Source of the DNA: Undaria pinnatifida
Lineage: Eukaryota; Sar; Phaeophyceae; Laminariales; Alariaceae
Direction: 5' to 3'
Length of the DNA: 64,000 nucleotides
Assembly (NCBI GenBank): GCA_012845835.1
Contig: JABAKD010000025.1
Location: forward strand, 5,836,319-5,900,318
Shown: positions 20,700 to 30,418 of the stretch, piece by piece
Position numbering within the stretch: the stretch's first letter is position 1
Layout: the number at the start of each line of letters is the position of its first letter
Program-made: the position numbers and the translations under genes
Notes under the pieces: model-generated
The model's database searches: none
The model's input: only the letters and a program-made list of their open reading frames with translations
What the model was told of the DNA's origin: nothing

Positions 20700-21377
20700 A
20701 CTTAATAATATCGAAATCCGCCAGAGCAATAAACACTTCCACGCCCTGGATATCATCTCATTATCTTTTTGGAGCCGTCCATACCGCTGCTGCCATTCCC
20801 ACCCCTCCCCGCCCCGAACGAGCCCTCCTTCCCCATCACCCGCACCATCGCTAAGACCTAGCACCAGGCGCATAGCAAACCCCTACATATATGCGACCTA
20901 AAGCCCCCCCCCCCCCCCCTCGCCCCCCATACACACATTCCCCTCCCCCTCCCCCACAAGAAGGATATATATAGTTTCCAAGCACAAATTGAGCTGCCCC
21001 ACCTGCCCCCCCCCCCCCTCCCTTCCTCCCGCCCCCCTTTTGGCCAAAATCAGGCCCCCACGCCCATAAAACTCCGCCCTTCCCTCACCGGTTATTCGAC
21101 TTACAGGATTCACTTGATAAACTAAAGCATTTCCTTCCACAGCTGTCAGACTTTGTCCCCCCCAGAAACGGGTTTTATAGTTTCCGCGCACAGACCGCCG
21201 AACATCACCCTGTTGACCCTGATAGCTACACTGTAGTTGCAAGGGGAGTCGCCGATCTATATCCTCAATGAGAACACACAACCCGTAATACGCGCGATCG
21301 GAGTATCACACACAGCTTGCAAAGATGAGTGTCGACAAAAACTTCGATCTCACAGCTGGACTGAATTTTCATTTTAT
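20700..21377 (-). repeat. family A repeat, long copy
   Basis: Reverse copy from ATATCGAAATCCGCCAGAGC through AATAAACACTTCCACGCCCT, GCACCATCGCTAAGACCTAG, two C-rich blocks, CACCGGTTATTCGACTTACA, the ACATCACCCTGTTGACCCTG line and AGCTTGCAAAGATGAGTGTC to CTGGACTGAATTTTCATTTT. Nearly full length. Confidence 0.9.
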
Positions 21378-21461
21378 AATAATATATAGATTAGACTAGT
21401 CTATAGATATACATCTGAAAAAATGAAAAAGACTTACAATATACCAGTATATATATTTGAA

Positions 21462-21570
21462 AAAATGAAAAATACACTTCATTCAGCTGTGAGATCGACC
21501 AATAACGATTTCTGATCAAAACTCAGCTTTGCAAGCTGCGTGTGATACTTCGATCGCGCGAGTAGGTGAT
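21462..21570 (+). repeat. family A repeat fragment
   Basis: GAAAAATACACTTCATTCAGCTG, TCAGCTTTGCAAGCTGCGTG and ATACTTCGATCGCGCGAGT: the left terminal portion only, diverged, lying head to head against the copy ending at 21377. Confidence 0.75.
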
Positions 21571-21609
21571 ACATATATACATATATATACTTTTCCTCGC
21601 TCTCTCTTG

Positions 21610-22288
21610 CTCAAACGCCCCACCTAATATCGAAGTCCGGCAGAGTAATAAACACTTCCACCCCCTGGATATGGCCCAATTATCGTTTTAGAGCCGTCCC
21701 TGCCGCTGCTGCAATTCCCATCCTCCCCCCCCCCCCAACGCCTCCTCCTTCCCCACCACCCGCACCATCGCCTAGACCTAGCACCACGTGTATAGCAAAC
21801 CCCTACATCTATGCGACCTCAAGCCTCCCCCCGCCGCCCCCCGCCCCCCCCGCCACATGCCCCTCCCCTCCCCCACAAGAAGGATTTATTGTTTCCACGC
21901 ATAAATTGAGCTGCCCCGCCCGTCCCCTCCCCCCCCTCCCTTCCTCCCGCCCCCCTTTTGATCAAAATGAGGCCCCCACGTCCTTAAAAACTCCGCCCTC
22001 CCCTCACCGGTTATTCGACTTACAGGATTTCCTTCCACAGCTGTCAGATTTTGTGTCCCTCAGAAACGAGTTTTATAGTCTCCGCGCACAGACTGCCTAA
22101 CATCACCTTGTTGACCCTGATAGCTACACTGTAGTTGCAAGGGGAGTCGCCGACCTATACCCTTAATGAGGACACACAACCCGTAATACGCGCGATCGGA
22201 GTATCACACACAGCTTGCAAAGATGAGTTGTGACAAAATATTCGATCTCACAGCCGGAGTGTATTTCAATTTTTATAATATATAGTGA
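21610..22288 (-). repeat. family A repeat, long copy
   Basis: Very similar to 20700-21377 with the same order of landmarks, ending TTCGATCTCACAGCCGGAGT and AT-rich DNA. The two copies are in the same orientation about 230 bp apart, with an opposed fragment between them. Confidence 0.9.
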
Positions 22289-22429
22289 TATATCTATACA
22301 TACGTAGACCTCGTCCCCAACTGGATAGGAGCCTCAGGAAACAAAAATGATGAATCTGCACCGTACTAATGATGGTACTACCGGTAGCATGACACATGTG
22401 TTTACAGACGTCTGTCTGACTCTTGAAAG

Positions 22430-22760
22430 GGACGCGTGCTACGATAATAGAGGTACCACGTTTTGTTCAAAAACCATTCTCTGAATGACAGCGCTTTCTT
22501 AACTTGACCCAAAATCGTAGGAAAAATCCATGCTTGTTTTGCCACCTTAATTTTTGTACACCTAGATAGACCATGCGTTTGTTCATCATGGGGGTGCCCC
22601 TGGCACATGCTACGTGCGGTAGACGTTCACCAATTATTTTATGCAAGGGGCTCCTCACTTTGGAGGTTAAGACATGACCCTCTTGACGCCAAAACATTTT
22701 TGAGGACAAAAATAATATCGGAACCCTATCAACAATCTCATGGCCCAGGTCAGCCATCCC
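22430..22760 (+). repeat. degraded family B MITE segments
   Basis: GGGACGCGTGCTACGATAATAGAGGT at 22429-22454 is a clear family B terminus followed by CATTCTCTGAATGACAGCGC. A second piece at 22640-22745 (GGGGCTCCTCACTTTGGAGG, CATTTTTGAGGACAAAA) resembles the interior in reverse. Probably two broken copies. Confidence 0.55.
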
Positions 22761-22937
22761 ACGGTAGATGTGCAGAAGATTCTAAGAAGTTTCCGAGCTC
22801 CTAACATGATGAGGGAGCTTGCTGAATGTCTCACAACCCGAAACATGACTTCGAAGGCAACCGTTCGCGCAACCCGACCAAGCTTCGACGCCCTAGCCCT
22901 AAAACAGTTTCAGTCATGCAACCATTTTAAAGAGTTT

Positions 22938-23084
22938 TCTGAAAAATGGGAACGGAGCCTAAAATGAGAACGGACGGTTTTTTTATAAAAGCAAACCAAT
23001 TGTGTACAACTCCACAAAAAAAAATTGACAGTCCTGTGGGGCTGTACAGCAGCCCATTTTAGGATCCGTTCCCATTTTTCTGAA
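22938..23084. repeat. inverted repeat / small foldback element
   Basis: Arms of about 31 bp: TTCTGAAAAATGGGAACGGA continuing to CCTAAAATGAG (22938-22968), and its near-perfect reverse complement CCCATTTTAGGATCCGTTCC continuing to TTTTTCTGAA (23053-23084). The 84-bp spacer contains a second small palindrome (ACAGTCCTGTGGGGCTGT). No coding capacity. Confidence 0.85.
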
Positions 23085-24200
23085 TTATTATTATAAATTT
23101 ATAATATTTTTTTTAATTAAGTTATTTTTGAATTTAGTTTATTATTAATAATATTTTTTTTTTATTTGATTTTTTTTCATTTGACCAACCGGTAGTCCAT
23201 CACTCTAGGAGCTCAACTGTAACATTACCATATTATTTTTGTTTGGCCCAAACGTGCAACCCCTAGCGTTGGATGAGTCGATAATTAATACCAAAGCTTC
23301 GGTAGGGGGTGTGATAAGTCATGGTGCCGGGAAGGTGTGAGGGAACGGACGCAGGGGTATCAACTTCGCTTGGAGACAGCACCGGTTTTTCTCGGTAGAT
23401 TTCTTATTACTGGCGTTGAGCTATGAGAAGCTCGAGGGTACAGGAAAGGAGGAGTGAGACCATGGGGGGGGTGAGGCTCACAAAGTTTGTTTCCCCCCAG
23501 CATTGCTGCTGTGCTCTCTTCTGGAACTTTTTTATGGAACGTACAAGAAACGTTCCCTAGACGTACTATATTCCTAAGGGTGCTCAAGGCGCTTACATCT
23601 ATCTATCTTGTCCAGAGGAAGAACGTTCTATTACCGAGAATACTCTTTCTTGTGGTATAAGCTATTAATAGCTAGATTCTACGGGCTATCTTCTCCACTC
23701 AGAATATTCCGTTTAGGAGAATATTCTTGTGAATGAAGACCAGGACTTTGCGGGCTATCCTAATGAATCTATTGACAGCTATACGGACACTCTATTACAT
23801 TAGCCCACCCTGAATAGTCGTAAATGAAGACATCAAGAATGTCGAAGGGTGACGACAAAGTTAATCCTAAAAGACCGGGAAAGGGGGTCGAAGATGCGGC
23901 TGTTCGAAACAAAGATATAAGCCTATAGATTCGCCCACGCATCGTAATAATGATGCTAAAATGCCTCGTCGCAAGGTGTATAACCCCATGATGGAGTTTA
24001 AAACTGTGTGAACCATTTTGAGTTTTGTTTTTTCAGTGTCTCGTGGTCACTCGCGCCAGTGACCCCCCTGTTCCTTGCCGTCATAGGCTTTTGTGCTGCG
24101 ATAATGTTTCGATATGAATCCTTAAAGGAATTTTTAGCTACGTTGCGCCAAACTAACCACCTGGCGTGTTTTGGTCAGTGAGGTACAGAGTCACTCGACG
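23085..24200. other. AT-rich tract then unassigned sequence
   Basis: 23085-23200 is nearly pure A/T with T-runs. 23600-23900 contains repeated short motifs (AGAATATTC, CGGGCTATC) but no clear repeat unit. No gene recognised. Confidence 0.5.
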
Positions 24201-24204
24201 ATCG

Positions 24205-24615
24205 TTCGAAGGGCTCAGACCGGGTAGTGAAAATGGGGGGGGCACACCCTACCGTGGCCTTGCTGATTAGACGGAAATATACTGCCCAAACCAAACTGTA
24301 GTGCAGGAGTGTTGGGTTAAGGAGTCCCGAACTTTCAGAAAGCATTTCGGGCAAAAGTGCTACCATCTCTAGCGACCGCTTCAAGCATACTCGAAAAACA
24401 CTTTGTGGGCGAGGGTATCATACGTATGTGCATCTTCAAGCGACAAAGAAAAAAGTTACACCTCTACCTACCGTAGCATACGTCGAAGATACCGGTAGGT
24501 GTAGCACTTTTCGGCTGCCAGAGGTACTACGGTTTCGGAATGACGGGGACCTCCTTGGCCCCAACTCGGGGGAACGCCGTGCTCGTTTCGCAACGTGTGT
24601 TTCGCTATAGGCCTA
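24205..24615. repeat. family B-related fragments in both orientations
   Basis: 24240-24380 carries GGGGCACACCCTACCGTGGC and GGAGTCCCGAACTTTCAGAA ... AAAAGTGCTACCATCTCTAG as in reverse copies. 24465-24615 carries CTACCTACCGTAGCATACGT then GTAGCACTTTTCGGCTGCCA and GGAATGACGGGGACCTCCTT as in forward copies. Both are degraded. Confidence 0.5.
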
Positions 24616-24876
24616 TACGAAAATGGCGCGTATACTGTCATGCGGTACTCTGCTGTATGTAATGCTTTCAGGTTTCTCCTAATCGTTTTTTGGGCGAAGC
24701 ATCATAGATAGGGTGGTTCTAGCTAGAGGAATTTCAGAAAGAAATCGGTTCGCCTCTACGATACTGCTGTTACCAATAGTAATAATATTATTAGTACTAT
24801 TGTTAATGGTATGGATGCTTTTATTAGTGTAGCATGCATCTATAGTCTTCTGGCCCCCATATCACTCCTGATATTT

Positions 24877-25134
24877 ACGTACTACGACAGAAGTATTAAG
24901 TTATATCGCTTTTTGGCTGAAATGGGTTCTGAATGGCGGGGCTCCTTAACCCCAAATCGTCGGAAGTATGACATTTTTTTGGCATGATTCTCGTCGCGTA
25001 CGTAGGCCATGGGATTTTTCATCCGGTAGCAGTTTTATTTTCCCGAATCAGTTTTTGGGAGAGGTCTTAAGCTCCCAAACTGAGGAACCCCAGAAAAAAA
25101 GTGGTGTGCTATGCACCTCTGTCGTAGCACGCGT
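24877..25134 (+). repeat. family B MITE (complete copy, 258 bp)
   Basis: Left end ACGTACTACGACAGAAGTAT and right end ATGCACCTCTGTCGTAGCAC+GCGT are inverted copies. The interior shares with other copies GGGCTCCTTAACCCCAAATC, GGCCATGGGATTTTTCATCC and CAGTTTTTGGGAGAGGTCTT. No ORF. Confidence 0.88.
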
Positions 25135-25788
25135 CTCTCACAGGCCACCGAAAAAGCGGACGTCGATCGCTTGCAAAATTCACGAAGATATTAGAAGGCT
25201 TGTTCTTTTGCGTTTTGTTTGTGTTCGCAGTGCAGCATGAATGAGCGTCACATCCTCGCTCACTCGTAAACATTTCACAGAAAGAAAAGTAGACGATTAT
25301 ATTTTGTGTTTGGAACCCCACAAGGTGCATCACGCGCTTTAACGTCGACCGCTCATAAGACGTATCCATCATATGAAGAATTCGAAGAAAACCAAGTAAG
25401 TGTCGATAGGTAGGGTCAGCGACAAAAAAGCTATTTGACGATATACCGCGCCTAACAGGTGTGAGTCACGCGCCTTATACAGTCGGCGAAAGAGCCCCCC
25501 CCACCCTCCATCTTGTTCGTTTCTTCGGGTGCATGGAGCACACCCTTCACACAAATAACCGGACACTAAACGGCGCTTTACGCTTGATGGAAGCAATGTC
25601 TCTGCCTAGACGGGAAAACCCGACATACCCTGTCCCGGCATATATATATATATATTGCAGAGGTGCCAGGGTCTTTGGTCTTAATGTTACAGCCACTCAT
25701 AGATATGCCTGCCCCTTCCTTCCTTCCCCCCCATGCGATCGACGAGAGTATGTGTGCGCAGGCGGAGCGGATATTATATCTCATACTG
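25135..25788. other. no gene recognised
   Basis: A short (TA)n run at 25640-25656 and a pyrimidine stretch at 25710-25735. An open frame at 25461-25898 runs into the LTR element and has no motif. Confidence 0.5.
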
Positions 25789-25793
25789 CCGTA

Positions 25794-26152
25794 TATTCGA
25801 CAATCTGTATGCCCGGCGTAGGGTGGCTCTCGGAGAGATTACTCTCGGTACCCGACGAGAGACCATCAGGCGGAGGAGAAGATAAAAATATAGTCTAGAA
25901 TACATATTAAAGTACCGGAGTCCCGGAGGCCACTCTGAACATGTGCACCCGAAGAAAACACAATAAGAGTGAACAGAGTAACAGCAGTAGCACCAGTACA
26001 CTGCGCCAAAGGGGGCTCACCTCGAACATATCGAAGATTGGGACCGCCTATCATATCAACAGTTCTACTCCACCATCTCCGTAGATTCTATGCGGTCATA
26101 CACATCATACATCAGACTTGTGCGAAGGCATAAACCAACACATAAACCAACA
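25794..26152 (-). repeat. 3' LTR of the non-autonomous element
   Basis: On the minus strand it starts TGTTGGTTTATG, a 12-mer that recurs once a few bases later, and ends TTGTCGAATA. Contains TACTTTAATATGTATTC as a TATA-like stretch (minus, near 25900). The end TA instead of CA is unusual, but the target duplication fixes this border. Confidence 0.85.
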
Positions 26153-26163
26153 TTCCCCCTGCC
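26153..26163 (-). promoter_or_regulatory. polypurine tract
   Basis: The minus strand reads GGCAGGGGGAA directly before TGTTGG, the position and composition expected of the plus-strand primer for reverse transcription. It sets the element's orientation as minus. Confidence 0.65.
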
Positions 26164-28118
26164 TGTGTGCACGTCATGATAACGTTCATCCAAAGCGCAC
26201 CATCCGAACCTTGCCTATTCAAAACAAGGTACATGCCTCCAATATTATATTTCAATTTCAAAATAATACTGCCTCTGCTCCAAAAACATGAATATTGATA
26301 TCCAACGCCGTAGCTAGCGGAATGGAACCGCAGTAGTCGTAACGGAAATCGCTGATGAGAATATGGGCGATCAAGAGTGCAGTAGGATTAGTCCATGTAA
26401 TAACAGAAAGAAAACTCTCGATTGTGGTTCAATAAATGAAGCCTAAGATTACCACGAAACCACCTACATTTTACCTCAAATTATCATAATCCCAAGCTTT
26501 CGATCTAACTAGTAAATTCAATACTGAAATCAAGTAAAAATACCAGATTAGATATCAAATTTCGTCTTCCACTACTCGAAAACACCAATACTGTTCCCCC
26601 CAAATTAATATGCTTCCAAACCTTCGATCAAGCAAAAATCTGGTGGTAATATAGATACTCCCGTTTTCAACATGCCCCAGGCAAAATTAAAAACAGTATA
26701 ACAATAAGTATCAAAGCAGACCCGAGTTTGATTATTCGACATCAATTGATACGAGGAAATAGTAGTCAATTTTACATCCCTCCTGCTCGTGACAACTGTC
26801 ACGATAATGCTCACGCCATCCTACAGACTATTCCAACTCAAAAGTACTATCCGCAAATTCGAAAAAAATGTAAGAGCATCGCCTTCAACTATAATTTCAC
26901 CACCCAAAATATGAGCTAAGATATAACTTCCCCTCTCCGGAGTTAAACTCCCCCACTCCGGAGTCTAGCCACATTTTGTTCAACCAGTTCCGCTCTGGTT
27001 TAGTCCGTACCAAGATCTCATCACGCATTGGTATTACAGGACACTTTAATTAGGACATACATGTGCTCTTTCAACTAACTATGGAAGCCAGCATTCATCA
27101 TACCTACCTACTCTCCCTGTTCAAACAAATCAAGCATCCTGCCAGCTCGACCTCCAATTCATTATCACCAGGAGTTCATCGCAAGACTACGGCGGTGGTG
27201 ACGTCTCTGCGACCTGAAAGATATATGTCACGTGGACGATCGATATCTCTTTCCGCCTCACCAGCTCAAAGATTAAAATCTCAAATTTCCTTGTCAAAAG
27301 CTCCCAAAAACAACAAATATTTTGCTCGTACACTACTGCTGTGCGTTCGTTCGTACATGACGTGTGATCACCTGTGGATAGTATAAGCCTTATATCTATC
27401 TACCCTTCCCCCCTGATCACTAGGTTTTGTAGGGCATTGGGGGGGGCGGGGGGGGGGGTGAACACAATCCTATCATCCACTATTGCCCAGAAAATACGTT
27501 AATTTAGTTACGATTCTCATGCCTGGTATAACACCAGAGAGGGTTGAATTTTTTTTTTCTTTTGTCTGTTCAAACGAAACCACCCTATCCATCACCTTTC
27601 GTTGTTGCAACAACAAAATGAAGTACGGATTCATACCAGGTAGTATATGATATGTGAACTTTTCCCGGCCAGCCAAATAAAATTTACCACCACGACCACG
27701 TACCATCTATCAATGATAGTATAAACCGCTATTAATAATACACCAATCAATACCGTGATCTTTTTCTCGACCAAGATCGAAAGTCACGCTTTCGGAAGTA
27801 ACCATTTTTTCCTAACTCTGTGTAACTGAGGGAAAATGGTTAAATGAAAATGAACCAAAGTGCCAACTCATATCATATACGACAGCAAAATTCGGCTATC
27901 ACAGGCAAGCGCTGTGTATCATCCCCGGACAAACATCAGTTCTATGAACAGCAATCGCTCATCCCCAAAATAATCCAGCATTTCAGTTCGTTGTTGCGCT
28001 TGATAAGCAGAGTATCAACCGCTACGTATAATAGTTGTAGAATAGCATCATTCGACTGACCCCACCTCGAGCGAGCGCTATACGAACCAAAAATGTCGTA
28101 ATCGCTGTGAACCGCTAA
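26164..28118 (-). other. interior of the non-autonomous element without recognised genes
   Basis: AT-rich sequence with only short frames. It includes a hairpin at 27800-27842 (AACCATTTTTTCC against GGGAAAATGGTT), two copies of the palindrome ACTCCGGAGT-like sequence at 26935-26972, and a G-run at 27439-27460. No pol motif in any frame. Confidence 0.6.
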
Positions 28119-28927
28119 TCATACCAGTTGCAGTGTGTCATCATTCGACGAACAAGCGTGTTTTGATACGACCACTATTTCTTGGGTACTTGAAAATAAT
28201 TGGAAAAAATACATGCCTTTCGATCTCGACAGCCGGTAGTTGGGCCACCTCTTTTCGCGTAAACGTGTTCGCCGCGGACGGGTAAGGCGCCGACCAGGCG
28301 TCTCGTGCCCCCAACTCCCGAAGGTGCTGAAGGACCAACCAGTGCCAATGCCTTCCCGCTTCCAATCGCTCTCCTGCTCGCGATCGCTCTGGCCTCCTTT
28401 CTGTTCGCATTTTCCAAACGCAAACGACCCTGTCGCTCTGCCTCCCAAAACTAAAACCTGAAAATCATGGCTTGCGATCCCCCAATCGCTGTTGCTCTCG
28501 TCAACAAGACCTGCTGCCATTGGGGGTGGCCACGGGTCTGGGCCGGCAGCACCAGGTAGTTGTGGCTGCTGCTGGTGCGGCTGCTGCCGAAGCAGCTCTT
28601 TCTCCTTGTCCATCTGCATGGACTAGACTCCATTATTATCCCTTTTCCCCCATCACACGCCATCACTCCTCCAACCTCAACCACCATGTTCTCAAATACA
28701 ATTGCCCCTTCATGCTCATCTCCGCCAACTTCTTCCGGTGGCGACAGGAGGGCCAGCGGCTTCACTGCCAGCGACTGCTGCGGCGGTAGCGGCTCGGGCG
28801 GTTGCGGTGGCGTCTCTTGCTCTGCCGCTTCAGCGTCCTCTTCCAACTTTCCCGACTCGGGTTGGTTCGCGCTTATTTCCTCCGACCGCTTTTCCTCCAA
28901 AGTCCACGCCCTTACTACTGAAGCCAT
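28119..28927 (-). pseudogene. unrecognised ORF carried by the non-autonomous LTR element (frameshifted)
   Basis: The minus ATG at 28927 opens MASVVRAWTLEEKRSEEISA, followed by an acidic/Pro/Gln-rich segment (EEDAEAAEQE, PPQPPEPLPPQQ) and a conserved-looking EHEGAIVFENMVVEVGG. Near 28630 coding character moves to the frame 28119-28619 (MQMDKEKELLRQQPHQQQPQ, then SNSDWGIASHDFQV), and near 28400 possibly to a third frame (LRELGARDAWSAPYPSAANT, KEVAQLPAVEIER). One ancestral protein of roughly 260 residues with two frameshifts, or exons with short introns, would explain this. It could be gag-like, since it lies early in the element, or a captured host gene. No zinc knuckle or known domain was seen. 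Confidence 0.45.
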
Positions 28928-29000
28928 TGTTTAATATAGCTCTTGCTGTTGCTCATGAAATCCATTCCATTTCAACTGGCCATCTCCAGGAGAATTCCCT

Positions 29001-29240
29001 CTAGGAATTCTGGAGGCGTCGGGAATGCAGCGATCCCTTGGGCGTCTGTTCATTCGTCGACTGGCTCTTCTCTACGGAGGATTGTCTTGGCAAGATCCTG
29101 TATATGCAATGCAGCAAACCAAGCCATTCGCTTGTCAGCCAAGCGTTAAGTCTCGACCTTGTGGTCTTCGGAGACTGCGTAGCCTTCCCAGCAAATTGGC
29201 TCCCCTCCATTTCGACTGTAGCCTCCGCAAAAGCCGCTGC
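29001..29240 (-). pseudogene. small unrecognised ORF near the 5' end of the non-autonomous element
   Basis: The minus frame STAAAFAEATVEMEGSQFAG continues through KATQSPKTTRSRLNAWL to a stop at 29001-29003. An internal ATG is available at the MEGSQ position. It ends 74 bp before the ATG of the next ORF and is in a different frame from it. No family recognised; it may be leader sequence that happens to be open. Confidence 0.3.
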
Positions 29241-29325
29241 AGTCGACAATCATGCTTGTCCCGAGCTCCTCAAAGCACTCTATGTCCGAAGGCACAAGTT
29301 GTCTTGTCGTTCGAATATGCTAGCA

Positions 29326-29676
29326 TATTCGACAACCTGTATGCCCGGCGTAGGGTGGCTCACGGGGAGATTGCTCTCGGTACCCGACGAGAGACCATCA
29401 GGCGGAGGAGAAGATAAGAATATAGAAAATATATTAAAGTACCGGAGTCCCGGAGGCCATTCTGAACATGTGCACCCGAAGAAAACAAAATAGTGAACAG
29501 AGTAACAGCAGTAGCACCAGTACACTGCGCCAAAGGGGGCTCACCTCGAACATATCGAAGGTTGGGACCGCCAATCATATCAACAGTTCTACTCTACCAT
29601 CTCCGTAGATTCTGTGCGGTCATACACATCATAAATCAGACTTGTGCGCAGGCATAAACCAACACATAAACCAACA
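29326..29676 (-). repeat. 5' LTR of the non-autonomous element
   Basis: Pairs with 25794-26152. At its interior border it takes part in a strong palindrome: the last bases of the LTR and the first bases of the interior form arms of about 11 nt centred on GCTAGC (29313-29334). No tRNA-like primer site beginning TGG follows. Confidence 0.85.
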
Positions 29677-30235
29677 CCGTATACCTGTGGTACCAATGAT
29701 AATAGTACGAATAGATGATATCACATCCTGCGAGGAGCTGCTAACCGAATTTATCCGAGATGAGTGCGGCCTGTGAAGACACTTCGAAACATAATCTGCT
29801 CGACCGTCACTTTCACTTGAAGAAAAAAAGATTACCTGGGCTATGTTATTCAACACGTATCCGTAAGATTTACAGTATTACACGTACGTCTCGATCCGGC
29901 TTACGGAGGAGCCCCAACAGCCTCAACAGAAGAGGGTGATGAGCAGTGCCCACCCTACCAGTAGTACACAAATACCGACAGATTACAAGCACCGGTTCTG
30001 TTCTGGGCTTATAACCTTTGCTGCTTCTGTGGGCCCATCCCTTCGAACCGGGTGTGTCCCACACAGGAGCTACGCCGTGCCACATTGGGGGACGGTAATT
30101 TGTTATCGATATCGTGCTGTTGCAGCCTAGTCGCTTCGTCTTTCTAGACAATCTGAGACTGTCACTCATTGTGCGTGTTCACGTCACTGGAGTTTGGTCT
30201 CTAGATTTCTTCGTGGGGAAGCACCACCAGCGGTA

Positions 30236-30331
30236 GCAGCATTGACAGCAGCACAGGAGAAGCAGCAACAGCAATAATAGCAGCTGTGGTTCGTGTCAAC
30301 ACGCGCTTGATTCCAAGCGGCTCCAAGCACT
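30236..30331 (+). promoter_or_regulatory. putative 5' leader of the signal-peptide exon
   Basis: A CAG/CAA-rich stretch (GACAGCAGCACAGGAGAAGC, AACAGCAATAATAGCAGC) precedes the ATG at 30332 without an in-frame upstream ATG. No clear TATA box was found. Called only from its position. Confidence 0.3.
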
Positions 30332-30418
30332 ATGGCACGGCTCTCCTTCGGCCTCGTGGCGCTTTTTGTCATGGCGATGCCCGCGATGACTTCGTTCCTT
30401 GGGGTTGTCGAAGCGGAG
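30332..30418 (+). CDS. probable first exon encoding a signal peptide
   Basis: The ATG at 30332 starts 29 codons: MARLSFGLVALFVMAMPAMT followed by SFLGVVEAE. This has the layout of a secretory signal peptide: a basic residue near the N-terminus, a hydrophobic core of about 14 residues and small residues before a likely cleavage after VEA. The exon ends at GAG|GTAAGA, a strong splice donor, in phase 0; the frame would stop soon after if unspliced. The product would enter the secretory pathway. The next exon is not identified, so the family is unknown. The LTR element inserted at 29676 sits about 650 bp upstream. The 160-codon minus frame over the same bases is a shadow. Confidence 0.55.

Larger units (their letters stand above)
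25789..29681 (-). mobile_element. non-autonomous LTR retrotransposon with 5-bp target duplication
   Basis: Direct repeats 25794-26152 and 29326-29676 flank a 3.17-kb interior, and CCGTA is duplicated outside them (25789-25793 and 29677-29681). On the minus strand each LTR starts TGTTGGTTTATG, and the 3' LTR is preceded by the purine tract AGGGGGAA. The LTRs differ by about a dozen substitutions and two short indels by eye, so the insertion is fairly recent. The interior has no DSG protease, DDE integrase or YVDD reverse transcriptase motif on either strand, so it must use proteins supplied in trans. Minus-strand ORFs fill its 5' third, as in elements that carry a private or captured gene. Confidence 0.85.
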
